This document shows positions 54,651 through 63,785 of a stretch of 64,000 nt of DNA, piece by piece. The stretch comes from Callorhinus ursinus (Eukaryota > Chordata > Mammalia > Carnivora > Otariidae), in the NCBI RefSeq assembly GCF_003265705.1, contig NW_020313056.1, forward strand, positions 8,440,188-8,504,187. Reading direction: 5' to 3'. Position 1 is the first letter of the stretch. Every line of letters starts with the position of its first letter. Both the position numbers and the translations under genes were made by a program. Under the pieces are notes generated by a model. It worked only from the letters and a program-made list of their open reading frames with translations, had not been told where the DNA came from and searched no databases.

Positions 54651-54885
54651 TTTTTTATTTTATTTTATTTTATTTTATTTTATTTTATTTTATGTATTTA
54701 TTTGAAAGAGAGAGGGAGAGAGAGAGAGCGTGAGCAGGGGGAGGAGCAGAGGGAGAGAGAGAACCTCAAACAGACCATACTGAGCGTGGAGCCCAACACG
54801 GGGCTCGATGTCACGACCCTGAGATCGTGATCTGAGCCCAAATCAAGAGTTGGACACTTAACCAACTGAGCCACCCAGGCGCCCC
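54651..54885 (-). mobile_element. Carnivore SINE, antisense, with (TTTTA)n tail
   Basis: The tail has expanded to about eight TTTTA units (54657-54692), then GTATTTATTTGAAAGAGAG and the head GAGCCACCCAGGCGCCCC. Imperfect flanking AAACACTTTTTT / AAACATTTTTTT. Confidence 0.95.
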
Positions 54886-54939
54886 AAACATTTTTTTAAT
54901 AGGTAATGCATGCATAAGGTAAAGAATAAAAGAATCAAT

Positions 54940-55250
54940 ACAAAAAGATCTAGATCAGGGGTCAGCTGATACCGCCAGGGAGCCAAATCATGGCCCCATG
55001 AGCATTTTTTTTTTAAGTGGTTGGTGGGGGGGGGTTAAAAAAAAGAGTATCCCCTAACACATAGTTCAAATTTCAGTGTGTTGGTAAAGTTTTACTGGCA
55101 CATAGCCACACACATTCGTTTGCATTTTGTCCAATACAGAGGCAAAGTTGAGAGCCAAACGGTCCTCAAAGCCTAAAATACTATCTGGCCCTTTACAAAA
55201 AAATAAAATAAAATAATAATAATAAATTTTTTAAAAGTCTACCAACTCCT
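54940..55250. repeat. Old DNA-transposon-like repeat
   Basis: GCCAAATCATGGCC, AAAGTTTTACTGGCACATAG, CATTCGTTTGCATTTTGTCC, AGCCTAAAATACTATCTGGC and CCCTTTACAAAAA are blocks of a common mammalian nonautonomous transposon whose name I do not assign. Confidence 0.6.
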
Positions 55251-55464
55251 AGGGGGCGCCTGGGTGGCTCAGTCGTTAAGCGTCTGCCTTTGGCTTAGGT
55301 CATGATCCCAGGGTCCTGGGATCAAGCCCCGAATCCGGCTCCCTGCTCGGCGGGAAGCCTGCTTCTCCCTCTCCCACTCCCCCCCGCTTGTGTTCCCGCT
55401 CTCGCTGTGTCTCTCTCTCTGCCAAATAAATAAATAAAATCTTTTAAAAAATAAAATAAAAATA
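55251..55464 (+). mobile_element. Carnivore SINE with perfect 18-bp TSD
   Basis: GGGGGCGCCTGGGTGGCTCA head; tail AAATAAATAAATAAAATC and A/T-rich extension. Direct repeats AAAAGTCTACCAACTCCT at 55233-55250 and 55465-55482 are identical. One of the youngest-looking insertions here. Confidence 0.98.
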
Positions 55465-55489
55465 AAAAGTCTACCAACTCCTGATCTAG

Positions 55490-56110
55490 AGTGAAGAGTA
55501 AATTGCTCCTACTCGAGTTTCTCCAAGCCCTCCGTTTCCCTCCCCAGATGCCATTATTGCAACAAGACCCTTGCAAGTCCCTCTGACAGGCAGAGAGGCA
55601 TGCCTGCCCCCATTTTCACGTGATAGGTAGACTATTACATAAACAGTTCTGCACTTGCCTTTTTTCACTTAGTGTATTATGGAGACAGTGTTCCATCAAC
55701 TCCTTCCTTTCCTCTTTTTGACAGCTGTGTAGCATTCCAACTTCAGAATGGACTTTCATGTTTTAACTCGTCTTTTTTGGACATTTCAATCTTGGGTAAT
55801 ACGAACTGCTGTTTGTGTGCATGGGAGAACTTATGTCTTCACTCATGAGGGTCAGTAGACCTGATGGGTCAGGTCCTAGGAACCAAATTGTTGGGCCCAG
55901 GATGTCTGTGTTCCATTCGGATAGCTCACACCAAATTGCCTTCCAATTGCCCATCTAAATTCACAACTTTGGAGAGCGCCAGGTTCCCCACACCCTTGCC
56001 AACACAGTGTGTTATCAAGTGTTTTGTCCTTTGCCAATCTGATAGTTGGTTTTAATTTACACTTCTCTTACTCTATTTCATTGAATCTAAGCGATCATTG
56101 ATTGTAAGAT
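55490..56110 (-). repeat. L1 fragment, antisense
   Basis: TGCCTTTTTTCACTTAGTGT, TGTAGCATTCCAACTTCAG, TTCAATCTTGGGTAATACGA, AACCAAATTGTTGGGCCCAG, AATTGCCTTCCAATTGCCCA. Antisense L1 ORF2 and 3' region, diverged. Confidence 0.65.
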
Positions 56111-56239
56111 GCATCCTGATTCCAGAGATGTTTGAACGTAAAAATGTGCATCTTAGAATCACTAAAATGCAAAATGTTGAGTGAGATCGGGTATCTTACC
56201 TCATTTCCTTACTCTGTACATGTCCTTTTCTTATTTTTC

Positions 56240-56710
56240 TTGGGAAGCAGGGTAGTGGTGGTTAAGAGCTTGGGGTTCAAATCCTGGCTCTGCCACTTAC
56301 AAGATTGTGTTTTGGCCAAGTTACTAAACCTCTCTGTGTTCGTTTCCTCGTCTGTAAGAAGGGATAATAATGGTACTGAATGTATAGGGTAGTTGTGAAG
56401 ATTAATTAATATATGCAAAACCCGGGCACCTGGGTGGCTCAGTTGGTTAAGCGACTGCCTTTGGCTCAGGTCATGATCCCGGAGTCCCGGGATCGAGTCC
56501 CACATCGGGCTCCCTGCTCGGCAGGGAGTCTGCTTCTCCCTCTGACCCTCCTCCCTCTCATGCTCTCTCTCTCTCTCATTCTCTCTCTCAAATAAATAAA
56601 CAAATAAAATCTTTAAATATGCAAAAATAAATTTTGCATATATATATATATGCAAAACCCTATGCTCCTGGAACATAGTAAATCCTGCACAAATGTTTGC
56701 TATGATTAAC
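56240..56710 (+). repeat. MIR SINE split by a carnivore SINE
   Basis: TAGTGGTGGTTAAGAGCTTG, AAATCCTGGCTCTGCCACTT, ACCTCTCTGTGTTCGTTTCC, GGGATAATAATGGTACTGAA, then after the insert ACCCTATGCTCCTGGAACAT and AGTAAATCCTGCACAAATG. Nearly complete MIR. Confidence 0.88.
56424..56645 (+). mobile_element. Carnivore SINE with 15-bp TSD and odd tail
   Basis: GGGCACCTGGGTGGCTCAGT head. Direct repeats ATATATGCAAAACCC at 56409-56423 and 56646-56660. The tail carries two further TSD-like words, ATATGCAAAA (56617-56626) and its inverse TTTTGCATAT (56632-56641), which form a perfect hairpin. Confidence 0.95.
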
Positions 56711-56719
56711 ATCTTTCTT

Positions 56720-57330
56720 TTGGAGTGTTTATCTTTTTTTCACGATGAGTTGCAAGGATTCTTTGTAATTTAGGGAAACTCATCCTTTGGTTCCCCCACC
56801 CCGGCCACTCCAGACTTCTGGTTCTTATTTATTTTTCCCTGACCATAAAAGTAACAGATGATACAAAATTCAGACAGTACAGAAATAAATTGTATAGGAA
56901 GAAGCCAATGGAAACAATTCAGATGTCCATCAAGAGGGGAATGAGTAAATATGTTGTACCATTACCCCCTACTCCACGCACTCCCATCCCTTTTGGGTTG
57001 CAGACTTCAGCAAGTTCATCAAATGTTAGATAAAACATATTAATGCTAAACTTCAGACATAGCATATCCCCCCCCAAAGGGATATAATTCCATGTATGTG
57101 CCATGAAATGCCATTAACAAATGTGTCTCCCACACCCCATCAACCACAGACCCCCTCCCCAGGCATTTGACTCTGTCTTCCGGGTGCCCATGACCCTGCC
57201 TCTGTCAACAATTTGTCAGCTTTACTTTCTGTAGTTTGTATTATAAAAGTTATAGCAGGAGGTTGGGGTTTTTTCTTAACTATAAATTGGAAATATAAAC
57301 ATAAAATTATACAATGTTATCCACAAGCTT
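56720..57330. other. Intergenic, L1-like scraps
   Basis: A short L1-type stretch at 56895-56975 (ACAATTCAGATGTCCATC). The rest is AT-rich and unassigned. Confidence 0.4.
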
Positions 57331-57332
57331 GC

Positions 57333-57495
57333 TACTCAAAGTGTGGTCTGTGCATCCCCTAGGCACTTGTTAGAAATGCAGAATCTCAGCATAACCCCCG
57401 CCCCCCCAAACACACACACAATCAGAATCTGCATTTTAACAAGATTCCTAGTGATTTGTGTGCACAGTCTAGTTTGAGGAGTGTTGCTCTAAAAA
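57333..57495. repeat. MER20-type hAT transposon remnant
   Basis: GCTACTCAAAGTGTGGTCTG, GGCACTTGTTAGAAATGCAG, CAGAATCTGCATTTTAACAAG, GTCTAGTTTGAGGAGTGTTGC: recognisable MER20 arms and centre. Confidence 0.82.
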
Positions 57496-57792
57496 ATAAT
57501 ACTACCAGTTTTATAAAAAGTATATTGCATTTTTTTACATTTTGAATATACTACTTATGCCTTTCACATCACAGAGATTCCCAAACTGACCAGATGTTTT
57601 CCCACCTTGTTGAGAATAGTCTCTGAATGAACACTGTGGAACAGTCCACATCTGTGTCTCTTCGCTGGGGCACTGTGCCAGCTTCCTGTACCTATTAGGG
57701 ATGCTTTTGACTGTAGGTAACAAAAACCCACCTTTAAGAGCAGCTAAAGCAATAAAGACTTACTATCTCATGTCTTAAGAAACCTGTAAGTA

Positions 57793-57913
57793 GGGGCGTC
57801 TGGCTGGGTCGGTAGAAGAGCATGCGACTTTTGATCTCGCTGTTGTGCGTTCGAGCCCCATGTTGGGCATTGATAGTACTTAAAAATAATAAAATCCAGA
57901 AAGAAAAGAAAGA
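57793..57913 (+). mobile_element. Short carnivore SINE, different subfamily
   Basis: GGGGCGTCTGGCTGGGTCGG, AGAGCATGCGACTTTTGATC, GTTCGAGCCCCATGTTGGGC. The body goes from the tRNA B-box straight to the A-rich tail without a (CT)n zone. Imperfect TSD AAGAAACCT(G/A)TA(A/G)GTA on both sides, so it is older. Confidence 0.9.
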
Positions 57914-58009
57914 AAGAAACCTATAGGTAAACAGCCCCAGGATTCCTTCAGCAGCTCCACGCTTTGCTTAAAACCTCCCAGGTTCCACTAGAGGCAACGG
58001 AAGTTGCCC

Positions 58010-58305
58010 CAGGGTTAAGAGAACTGAATTCCAAACCTGATTTTACTCCTTCCTACTCCTTCCTGGTTGTGTGACCCTGGGAAAGCATTCTAACGCTTCC
58101 GAGCCTCAGTCTCCTCATCTGACAAGCAGATGATAAAAGCTACTTTGCAGGGGTCACCGAGGATTAAATAATAAGAAATAATAAGAAAAAGAGTAGCTAA
58201 TACTTATATAGCACTTGCTCTGTGTCAAGGCCTTTTGTAAATTCTTTAGTTCCATTAACCATTTTAATCTTCCCAACAATCCAATAAACACAACTCTTAG
58301 CCACA
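58010..58305. repeat. MIR remnants, two orientations
   Basis: 58010-58175 sense MIR (CCTGGTTGTGTGACCCTGGG, GCCTCAGTCTCCTCATCTGA). 58190-58300 antisense MIR (AATACTTATATAGCACTTGC). Confidence 0.75.
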
Positions 58306-58309
58306 TCAG

Positions 58310-58520
58310 CTGAAGCTACCAGCTCCAGCGCAAGGCGAAGACGAAGCGCAGGCACCAGAGGAATCCGGCTCTGGGGACTGGCTGTAGACTTCCGAGAGAG
58401 GGGGGCGGAGCCTCTCCGAGGGAGCTTTGGCGCGGAGGACCACAACTCCCGATAGGCTCCGCGACGCCGCTGAACTATAATACCCAGCATGCCCCTGGCC
58501 GTCAGGCTTAACCTACTCCT
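58310..58520. promoter_or_regulatory. Promoter-like patch with ZNF143-type motif
   Basis: A short GC- and CpG-rich patch in AT-rich surroundings. ACTATAATACCCA at 58474-58486 fits the ACTAYRNNNCCCR (ZNF143-associated) consensus exactly and is followed by GCATGC. ACCACAACTCCCG at 58439-58451 is a one-mismatch version in the same direction. A GC box (GGGGGCGGAG) is at 58411-58420. No known gene starts here, to my knowledge; promoter function is inferred. Confidence 0.55.
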
Positions 58521-59125
58521 CCTGTGAGGTCTTCTGCACGGGAATTTGCTCTCCTGTCAATTTTGCTTGCCAGAAATTCCCTACGAGAACCAAGGAATCT
58601 ATGCGAGTAAACGCTTAGGAGCATCATGGATAAGTGGCTCGTGTTTTCATCCTCACCGCTCCTCCTGTTAGCTCTGAGTCTGTTTTCTCATCTCTACAAT
58701 GGGGATATCCCTAGAATTTGCTGCATCCAGTTGTTGTGAGGATTAAAAACTGGGTATGACGGCTTGGTCAATATCAGCTGTTCTAGTGTCCCCTCCTCCC
58801 TCTGTACTAAAGGGATTTATCAAAGCATTTTATCTCTCCAGCAACCCCATGAGGTTGATACTTAACTCCTCTTTTCAGGAGGGGGTTACTGATGCCAAGA
58901 GAGATTCAAATCTCTTGCCTGAAGTCACACAGCAAAGGGAGTGGTGAAAGAGCACTGGAATCCAGAAAATTTCGCTCCAGAGGTGAGTCCACTTTAGGAG
59001 CCCAAATGCTTCCCACTTGCCACCCTACGCTTTACAATGACCCAAAGTCCAGGGCAAATATTTTGTGTTTTTCAAGATAAACTTGAATCACGTGATACAC
59101 AGGATTTCAAGATGATTCCCTGTTG
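58521..59125. other. Intergenic, MIR-like scraps
   Basis: Sense MIR-like segment at 58675-58755 (TGTTTTCTCATCTCTACAAT), antisense MIR-like at 58810-58940 (GAAGTCACACAGCAAAGG). No gene. Confidence 0.5.
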
Positions 59126-59129
59126 CCAG

Positions 59130-59775
59130 TGCTGGGAAGGAGAGACATGTGGCACTTGGAGAGTCAATTATAGCTGAATTGGACCTGGAGAAATCAGGGA
59201 AAGCTTCCCTGAGGGGGGAGGCTGGATCTGAGAACTGAAGAGTGGGAATAGCACAGGCAAAAGCCCTGAGGAGGCAGACCCTTGAAAAGGGTCAGTATAG
59301 CAGGAGAGGTACAGGCAAGTCCCAGAGGTACAGCCTGTGCCAAGGACGGGGGAAAGAGGCACCCAGGGTGCAAATTTTAGGAAAGTATTCACTTGCAGGA
59401 TCGTGCAAGTGCAGAGCTGAGACCTAAGAATAAAAGTCTCCTTAAATGAGACTTAAGTGAAAGCCCTAGACACTTCAGTGGCTTCGCTGGTCATGGCCCT
59501 AGGTCCATGGCCTTTGGTTAGGGTGGCTATCCACCGTGGTTTGCCCTGAAGAGTCCCGTTGTTCCGGCAAGATTATACTAGGTCTCCTTTCAATTTGATG
59601 ATTGTCTTTGTTGGATGTTAATTCTATGGCCATGCAACTTGTAGAGTCTGTATTTTATCAAAAGGAAATGGGGAGCCACTGAAAGATTTAACTGAAGGGT
59701 GTTTTGAGCAAATTTTGGCTGCCATACAGAGAATGGACCATGGGGGCAAGAATAAAGGCTGCTGGGATCACCCAA
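59130..59775 (+). repeat. Ancient repeat 'A', two segments
   Basis: 59190-59290: AATCAGGGAAAGCTTCCCTG, GGAATAGCACAGGCAAAAGC. 59635-59775: GGAAATGGGGAGCCACTGAA, GGTGTTTTGAGCAAATTTTG, AGAGAATGGACCATGGGGGC. These correspond to the middle and 3' parts of the family. Confidence 0.7.
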
Positions 59776-60069
59776 GTGGGAGACAAGGGCAGTCTACCCT
59801 AAGTGGGAAAAATAGATCGAGCTGAGAAATGCTTAGGAGGCACTGCTGTCAGAACAAGGTGATGCATTGGTTGTGCTGGATGAGGACTTCCCATTTCCTT
59901 GTTCCTCTGTACTGAAAATCCCCATCTTTCCTCTGACGGTGTTCAGCTGTGTGACCTTGAGGCAATCCCTTCACCTCTCTCAGCCTGTTTCTACATGCCT
60001 ATCAGGGCTTCTTCGACCATTTATGATAAAGGATCAGTTCCTTCTTGGATTAACATGTATTTGTAAATA

Positions 60070-60375
60070 TGTGTCTGTAGGACCTTTGCACATGCTGTTC
60101 CCTCTACCTCCTAATCATGCAGTCTCTCTTGAAATGTGACCACTTTAGGAGGCCCTCCCTTACCACCCCCTGCTGCCCCTTCCCTGGTTTACTCTCTATC
60201 CTATCATAGTTATATTCTTTCCTATTTCTTTGTTAACTAGCTCTCTATCTCCAACTGGAATGTAAGCCCGTAAGGGCAGACTTCAGGGATGTATATCCAT
60301 TCCCAGGACCTAGCACAGCGTCTGGCACAGAGTAGGTCTTAGTATTTCTTTGGAGGAATAAATGGATTATGAGTG
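60070..60375 (+). repeat. L2 LINE 3' end
   Basis: CTTTGCACATGCTGTTCCCT, TTAGGAGGCCCTCCCTTACC, TGTAAGCCCGTAAGGGCAGA, ACCTAGCACAGCGTCTGGCA, CAGAGTAGGTCTTAG, then AATAAATGG..GAATGAATGAATGAG. Confidence 0.9.
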
Positions 60376-60429
60376 AATGAATGAATGAGTGAGTGCGTTC
60401 CCTGACACCTTAATGCCCCAAAACAAACC

Positions 60430-60595
60430 CTCTCTGGCTCAGGAGCATCTGGCGTGGGTTCAAATTCTGACTCAGCCACTTAACAGCTAAGTTTAGATAA
60501 ATCGCTGAACACCCCCCCCCAAGTTTCATTTTTCGCATTAATCCCGACCTGCTAGAGATATTGTGAGGATCCAACTAGAGAGGAAAATGGCCGAA
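60430..60595 (+). repeat. MIR SINE remnant
   Basis: AGGAGCATCTGGCG, GGTTCAAATTCTGACTCAGCC, ACTTAACAGCTAAG, TATTGTGAGGATCCAACTAG in MIR order. Confidence 0.7.
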
Positions 60596-60739
60596 GCAAA
60601 ACAGATTCTTTTAAGCTTTCTTTTCTTCTGTATCCTTCACAATCGCGTCCTCCCAAGCCTCATCAACCTTGGGGAGGGACATGCAGGTTGCTGGGCCCTC
60701 CCGCACGCAAATCATGTTTCCTTCCTCTGAAAAGGCAGG

Positions 60740-61250
60740 AAAAAAATCCTCCCGGCAACGGGTCGCGCGGTCGGCGGAGCGGGCGTCAGCGGCGGCGTCT
60801 GCGCACGCGCGTGCGCCTGCGCAGAAGGGCCAGGGGCCGGCTGGGGGGGGTGAAGAAGGGGCCGGTCTTCCAGCGACAGCGACGCAAGATGGCAGCCACC
60901 ACGGGCTCGGGTGAGCTGGGGCGCCGGGCCCGGCCGGCCAAGGGGGCGCGGGCTTGGGCCGGGGACCGAGGACCCGCAAAGGTCCTTGCAGCGGGACCAG
61001 GGCCTCTGCGCTGCATCTGTTCACTTGGCTCCGCGGTGGCGACCCGGGCCGCCTGAGTGGGGAGGAGGAGCAGGCGGTGGCCGGAAGCACGGGCGGGGGC
61101 CGGAGGGGCCTGTGGGCGGCGCGGCGGGGCCCACAGGCTCCCCTGGGCGGTGTGAGGGCCCCGCTGAGAGGAAGGACTGGGCCTCAAGGCATTGATGAGG
61201 GGCCGGAGCTAGCGAGGGGCGAGCCTAGAGGCATTCCTGAGGAGACCGAG
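60740..61250. promoter_or_regulatory. UBE2V1 CpG-island promoter with NRF1 site
   Basis: CpG-dense block around exon 1. TGCGCACGCGCG at 60800-60811 fits the NRF1 consensus YGCGCAYGCGCR exactly, and GCGCCTGCGCAG (60813-60824) is a second, weaker site, 65-90 bp upstream of the ATG. TATA-less housekeeping promoter. Confidence 0.85.
60889..60910 (+). CDS. UBE2V1: UBE2V1 exon 1, coding part (gene continues beyond window)
   Basis: ATGGCAGCCACCACGGGCTC then GG|GTGAGC: codes MAATTGS plus the first base of a Gly codon, identical to the known UBE2V1 N-terminus. UBE2V1 (UEV1A) is a ubiquitin E2 variant without the active-site cysteine; with UBC13/UBE2N it builds Lys63-linked chains used in NF-kB signalling. 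The remaining exons, with the UBC fold, lie past 64000. The start is supported by the AAG ATG G context, CpG island and position downstream of PEDS1. Seven residues alone are thin evidence, but synteny makes this secure. Confidence 0.93.
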
Positions 61251-63129
61251 CCTGGGGGCTTGGGGGAGTTCAAGAGGTCTTTTAGGGGATGAGAAGGCTC
61301 CCCAAAACGGTTGAGAGTTCTTTACTGAGTGCTAGAAGTCCGAGCCAAGGGGGAGCCTCGGGATGTCCGTTTGGCGGGGACTTCAGAGAATCCCTTAGGA
61401 TGGATGGGAGAAGAAAACGGGATCTCAAGGGGTGACCGAGGATCCTCCATTGGTTAAGGGGACGGTTCCAGCGTTAGTTTGGGGGATGGGGTTAGCTGAA
61501 GAAATCTCTACGCTGATTGGAAAGGGGGCGTCTTGGGGTGGCAGGTTTTTGGGGGAAGGGGATAAGTGAGAAGGGAAAAACGATCTCTTGTATTCCAAAG
61601 GGAAATGACCCCGTCATTATCAGGCTTTATTTGAAGAGACATGTTAGGTTTTAGGAGGCAGGCTCTGAGTGGGGTAGTGGCGGAAGCTTTCGATATTAGG
61701 TGAAGAACAGGTAAATTGGGAGCCCTGGAGGTGTCTGTCTGGGGCGGGAGGGTCAACTGATGGAAGCTTCATGCAGTGGGTGAGAGTGGGAAAAAGTCCT
61801 GTTTCAGAGATGTTTCTCTTAGAGAAGAAAAATCTCCTCTGTTGGGTGAGGGAAGCATAACCTAGAAGTGTCTGTTTTAAGGAGCTTGTCACTCCCTAAC
61901 ATTCCTTTGGATGTTGGTAAAAGATATGTGGGTTCAGCTCGGAAGTTCCCCATTGCGCGGATGAGCATGGGGAGAGGAACAAATGAAATAGAACTCTGGA
62001 CGACTTTGGGGCAGGAAAGCTGAGCAAACCCCCATCTCCAGGATTCAGAAGAGGGAATAAGGGAGCTATACTTTGCGGGAGGGGAGTTCTTTCAGGCCCT
62101 TGTAGGTTAAGGAAGCAGCATTTATTTTGAGACTTGATTCCTTGTTCTGCACTGCTAAGATGGGCCAGAGGATCAAATCCTGAAGGGTCTGTTTCAGAGT
62201 TAACATTCCACAAACGGGCATCAGGAGATGGACGTAGATGGCCTTCTTGAGGGGGTGGGGTAAAGGTTGGCTGGGGGAGGTCCCCCAGAGGGGTTGATAA
62301 GGCAAAAGAGATTCTGGAACTGCAAGTTTTGGGGGAAGACTGAGTGTCCCCCTTATGGTGAGGAGGCTGTACCCTGAGGTACCTCGCAGTGATGTTGGCC
62401 AAGGAAGTCCTCATGGATAGGGTGATGATGGGTGACCTCTGATGAAGGAAGCAAACAGGGCCACCAGCCTGGGTACTGAAATCCTCTGGCTAGTTAAAGC
62501 CATAGCATCAGCACTGTTAGGAGAGGCTTGGTGAACTAAAGGGAACAGGGTGAGGGGAGTCCATCTTTCCAGGATGTTGCTCCTGCAATATCCCAAGGAG
62601 CCAGCCTTATCTGCTACAGTGGCAATAGAATTAGCTGTCGGGGATCAGACTAAAGTGACCTATCACAAGCTGCCTTTTATACTTAAAGCAGTGGGGTCCC
62701 CCATGAGGGATAGAAGAGACGACACATCCTTTTCCTAGGTTTTGGTCTTAGCTGGAATAGTGCTGAGTCAATTCATTTTTTAAGATACTGCCACAGAAGA
62801 GAGAGGCTGAGTCAGGCCAGACTGCTGTGGGAAACTTCTCCCCATAATAGCACCCCTGTCAGGTTGCTTTGAAGTGGGGGTACAGTGTGCCTGTGGCAGC
62901 CAGCATTATGGTCATATTGCAGCTCAACCCTGTTTGCAGTCACTTGAGATTGGCTGCCTACAATCTGTTGTAACAGCTACTTAATTCTAACTTCTTGAAG
63001 CCCTGCCAATTGATGAGTGCTTCATAAATGCTAATGCGGTCAGATAAAACGTCATCAGCTGCTGTCCAGTGTCAAGAGCACTTGGCATGGTTCAGATAAC
63101 ATAGAACGGGCTTTAAGTTGCTCCAAATA

Positions 63130-63660
63130 GTGGGCTTCCTAAAGTCCTTTGTCTGTTTATTCAACAGATATTTATTGAAGTCCTGTTATGTCCCATGGCG
63201 AATAGTGGACAAGATGGACACAGCCCCTATCCTTGAGGAGCTTCCATTCTAGTCAGGAGGAAAGCCATTAAAGGAATAAATAATTAAGCCAATTTCCGAC
63301 AGCAGTTAGTGCTCCTAAGGAAATTGTGTGATGTGAGTTAGAGTGTGTGCAGTAGTGATCAGGGAAGGCTTCTCTGAGAAGATGGTGGTATTTGAACTGA
63401 TATAAACGATGGAAGGAGCCAAGCCTGCAGTGTGTATCATGGGCAGGGCGGGTAGGGACAGTGAGTGCAAAGGCCTTGTGGCAGGACCAAGCGTGGTATG
63501 TTGAAAGAACAGATTAAAGTCCTTACTGTGCACGAGAGGCTTGTTAAGGAGATGAGTTGGGGAGATACGGCTTTGAATTTTATTCAGTGTGGAGGGAAGC
63601 CATCAAAGTGGCTGGTATGAAGTAGGCATTTGGTAAATATTGAATGAATGAGTCTGAAAA
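63130..63660 (+). repeat. Ancient repeat 'A' copy in UBE2V1 intron 1
   Basis: TCAACAGATATTTATTGAAG, AGATGGACACAGCCCCTATC, TTCCATTCTAGTCAGGAGG, CAGGGAAGGCTTCTCTGAGA, GAGTGCAAAGGCCTTGTGGC, TTTTATTCAGTGTGGAGGGA. Ends in a short MIR/L2-like tail. Confidence 0.75.
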
Positions 63661-63674
63661 TGACGGGAATGACA

Positions 63675-63785
63675 GGGTGCCTGGCTAGCTCAGTTGGTAG
63701 AGCATGCAGCTCTCAAACTCAGGGTTGTAAGTGCAAGCCCCACATTCGGCATGGAGCCTGCTTCAAAAAACAAAGAAAGAAAAAG
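63675..63785 (+). mobile_element. Short carnivore SINE with 10-bp TSD
   Basis: GGGTGCCTGGCTAGCTCAGT, GGTAGAGCATGCAGCTCTC, then a degenerate B-box GTAAGTGCAAGCCCC and an A-rich tail. Direct repeats GGGAATGACA at 63665-63674 and 63786-63795. Same subfamily as 57793. Confidence 0.93.

Noticed and set aside
57793..57860. Functional tRNA gene
   Set aside because: The A- and B-box-like words belong to a tRNA-derived SINE with an A-rich tail and target duplication; there is no complete cloverleaf or terminator.
61896..62414. 172-codon - strand open frame in UBE2V1 intron 1
   Set aside because: Low-complexity Pro/Ser/Leu composition, no start context or splice partners, no family recognised.
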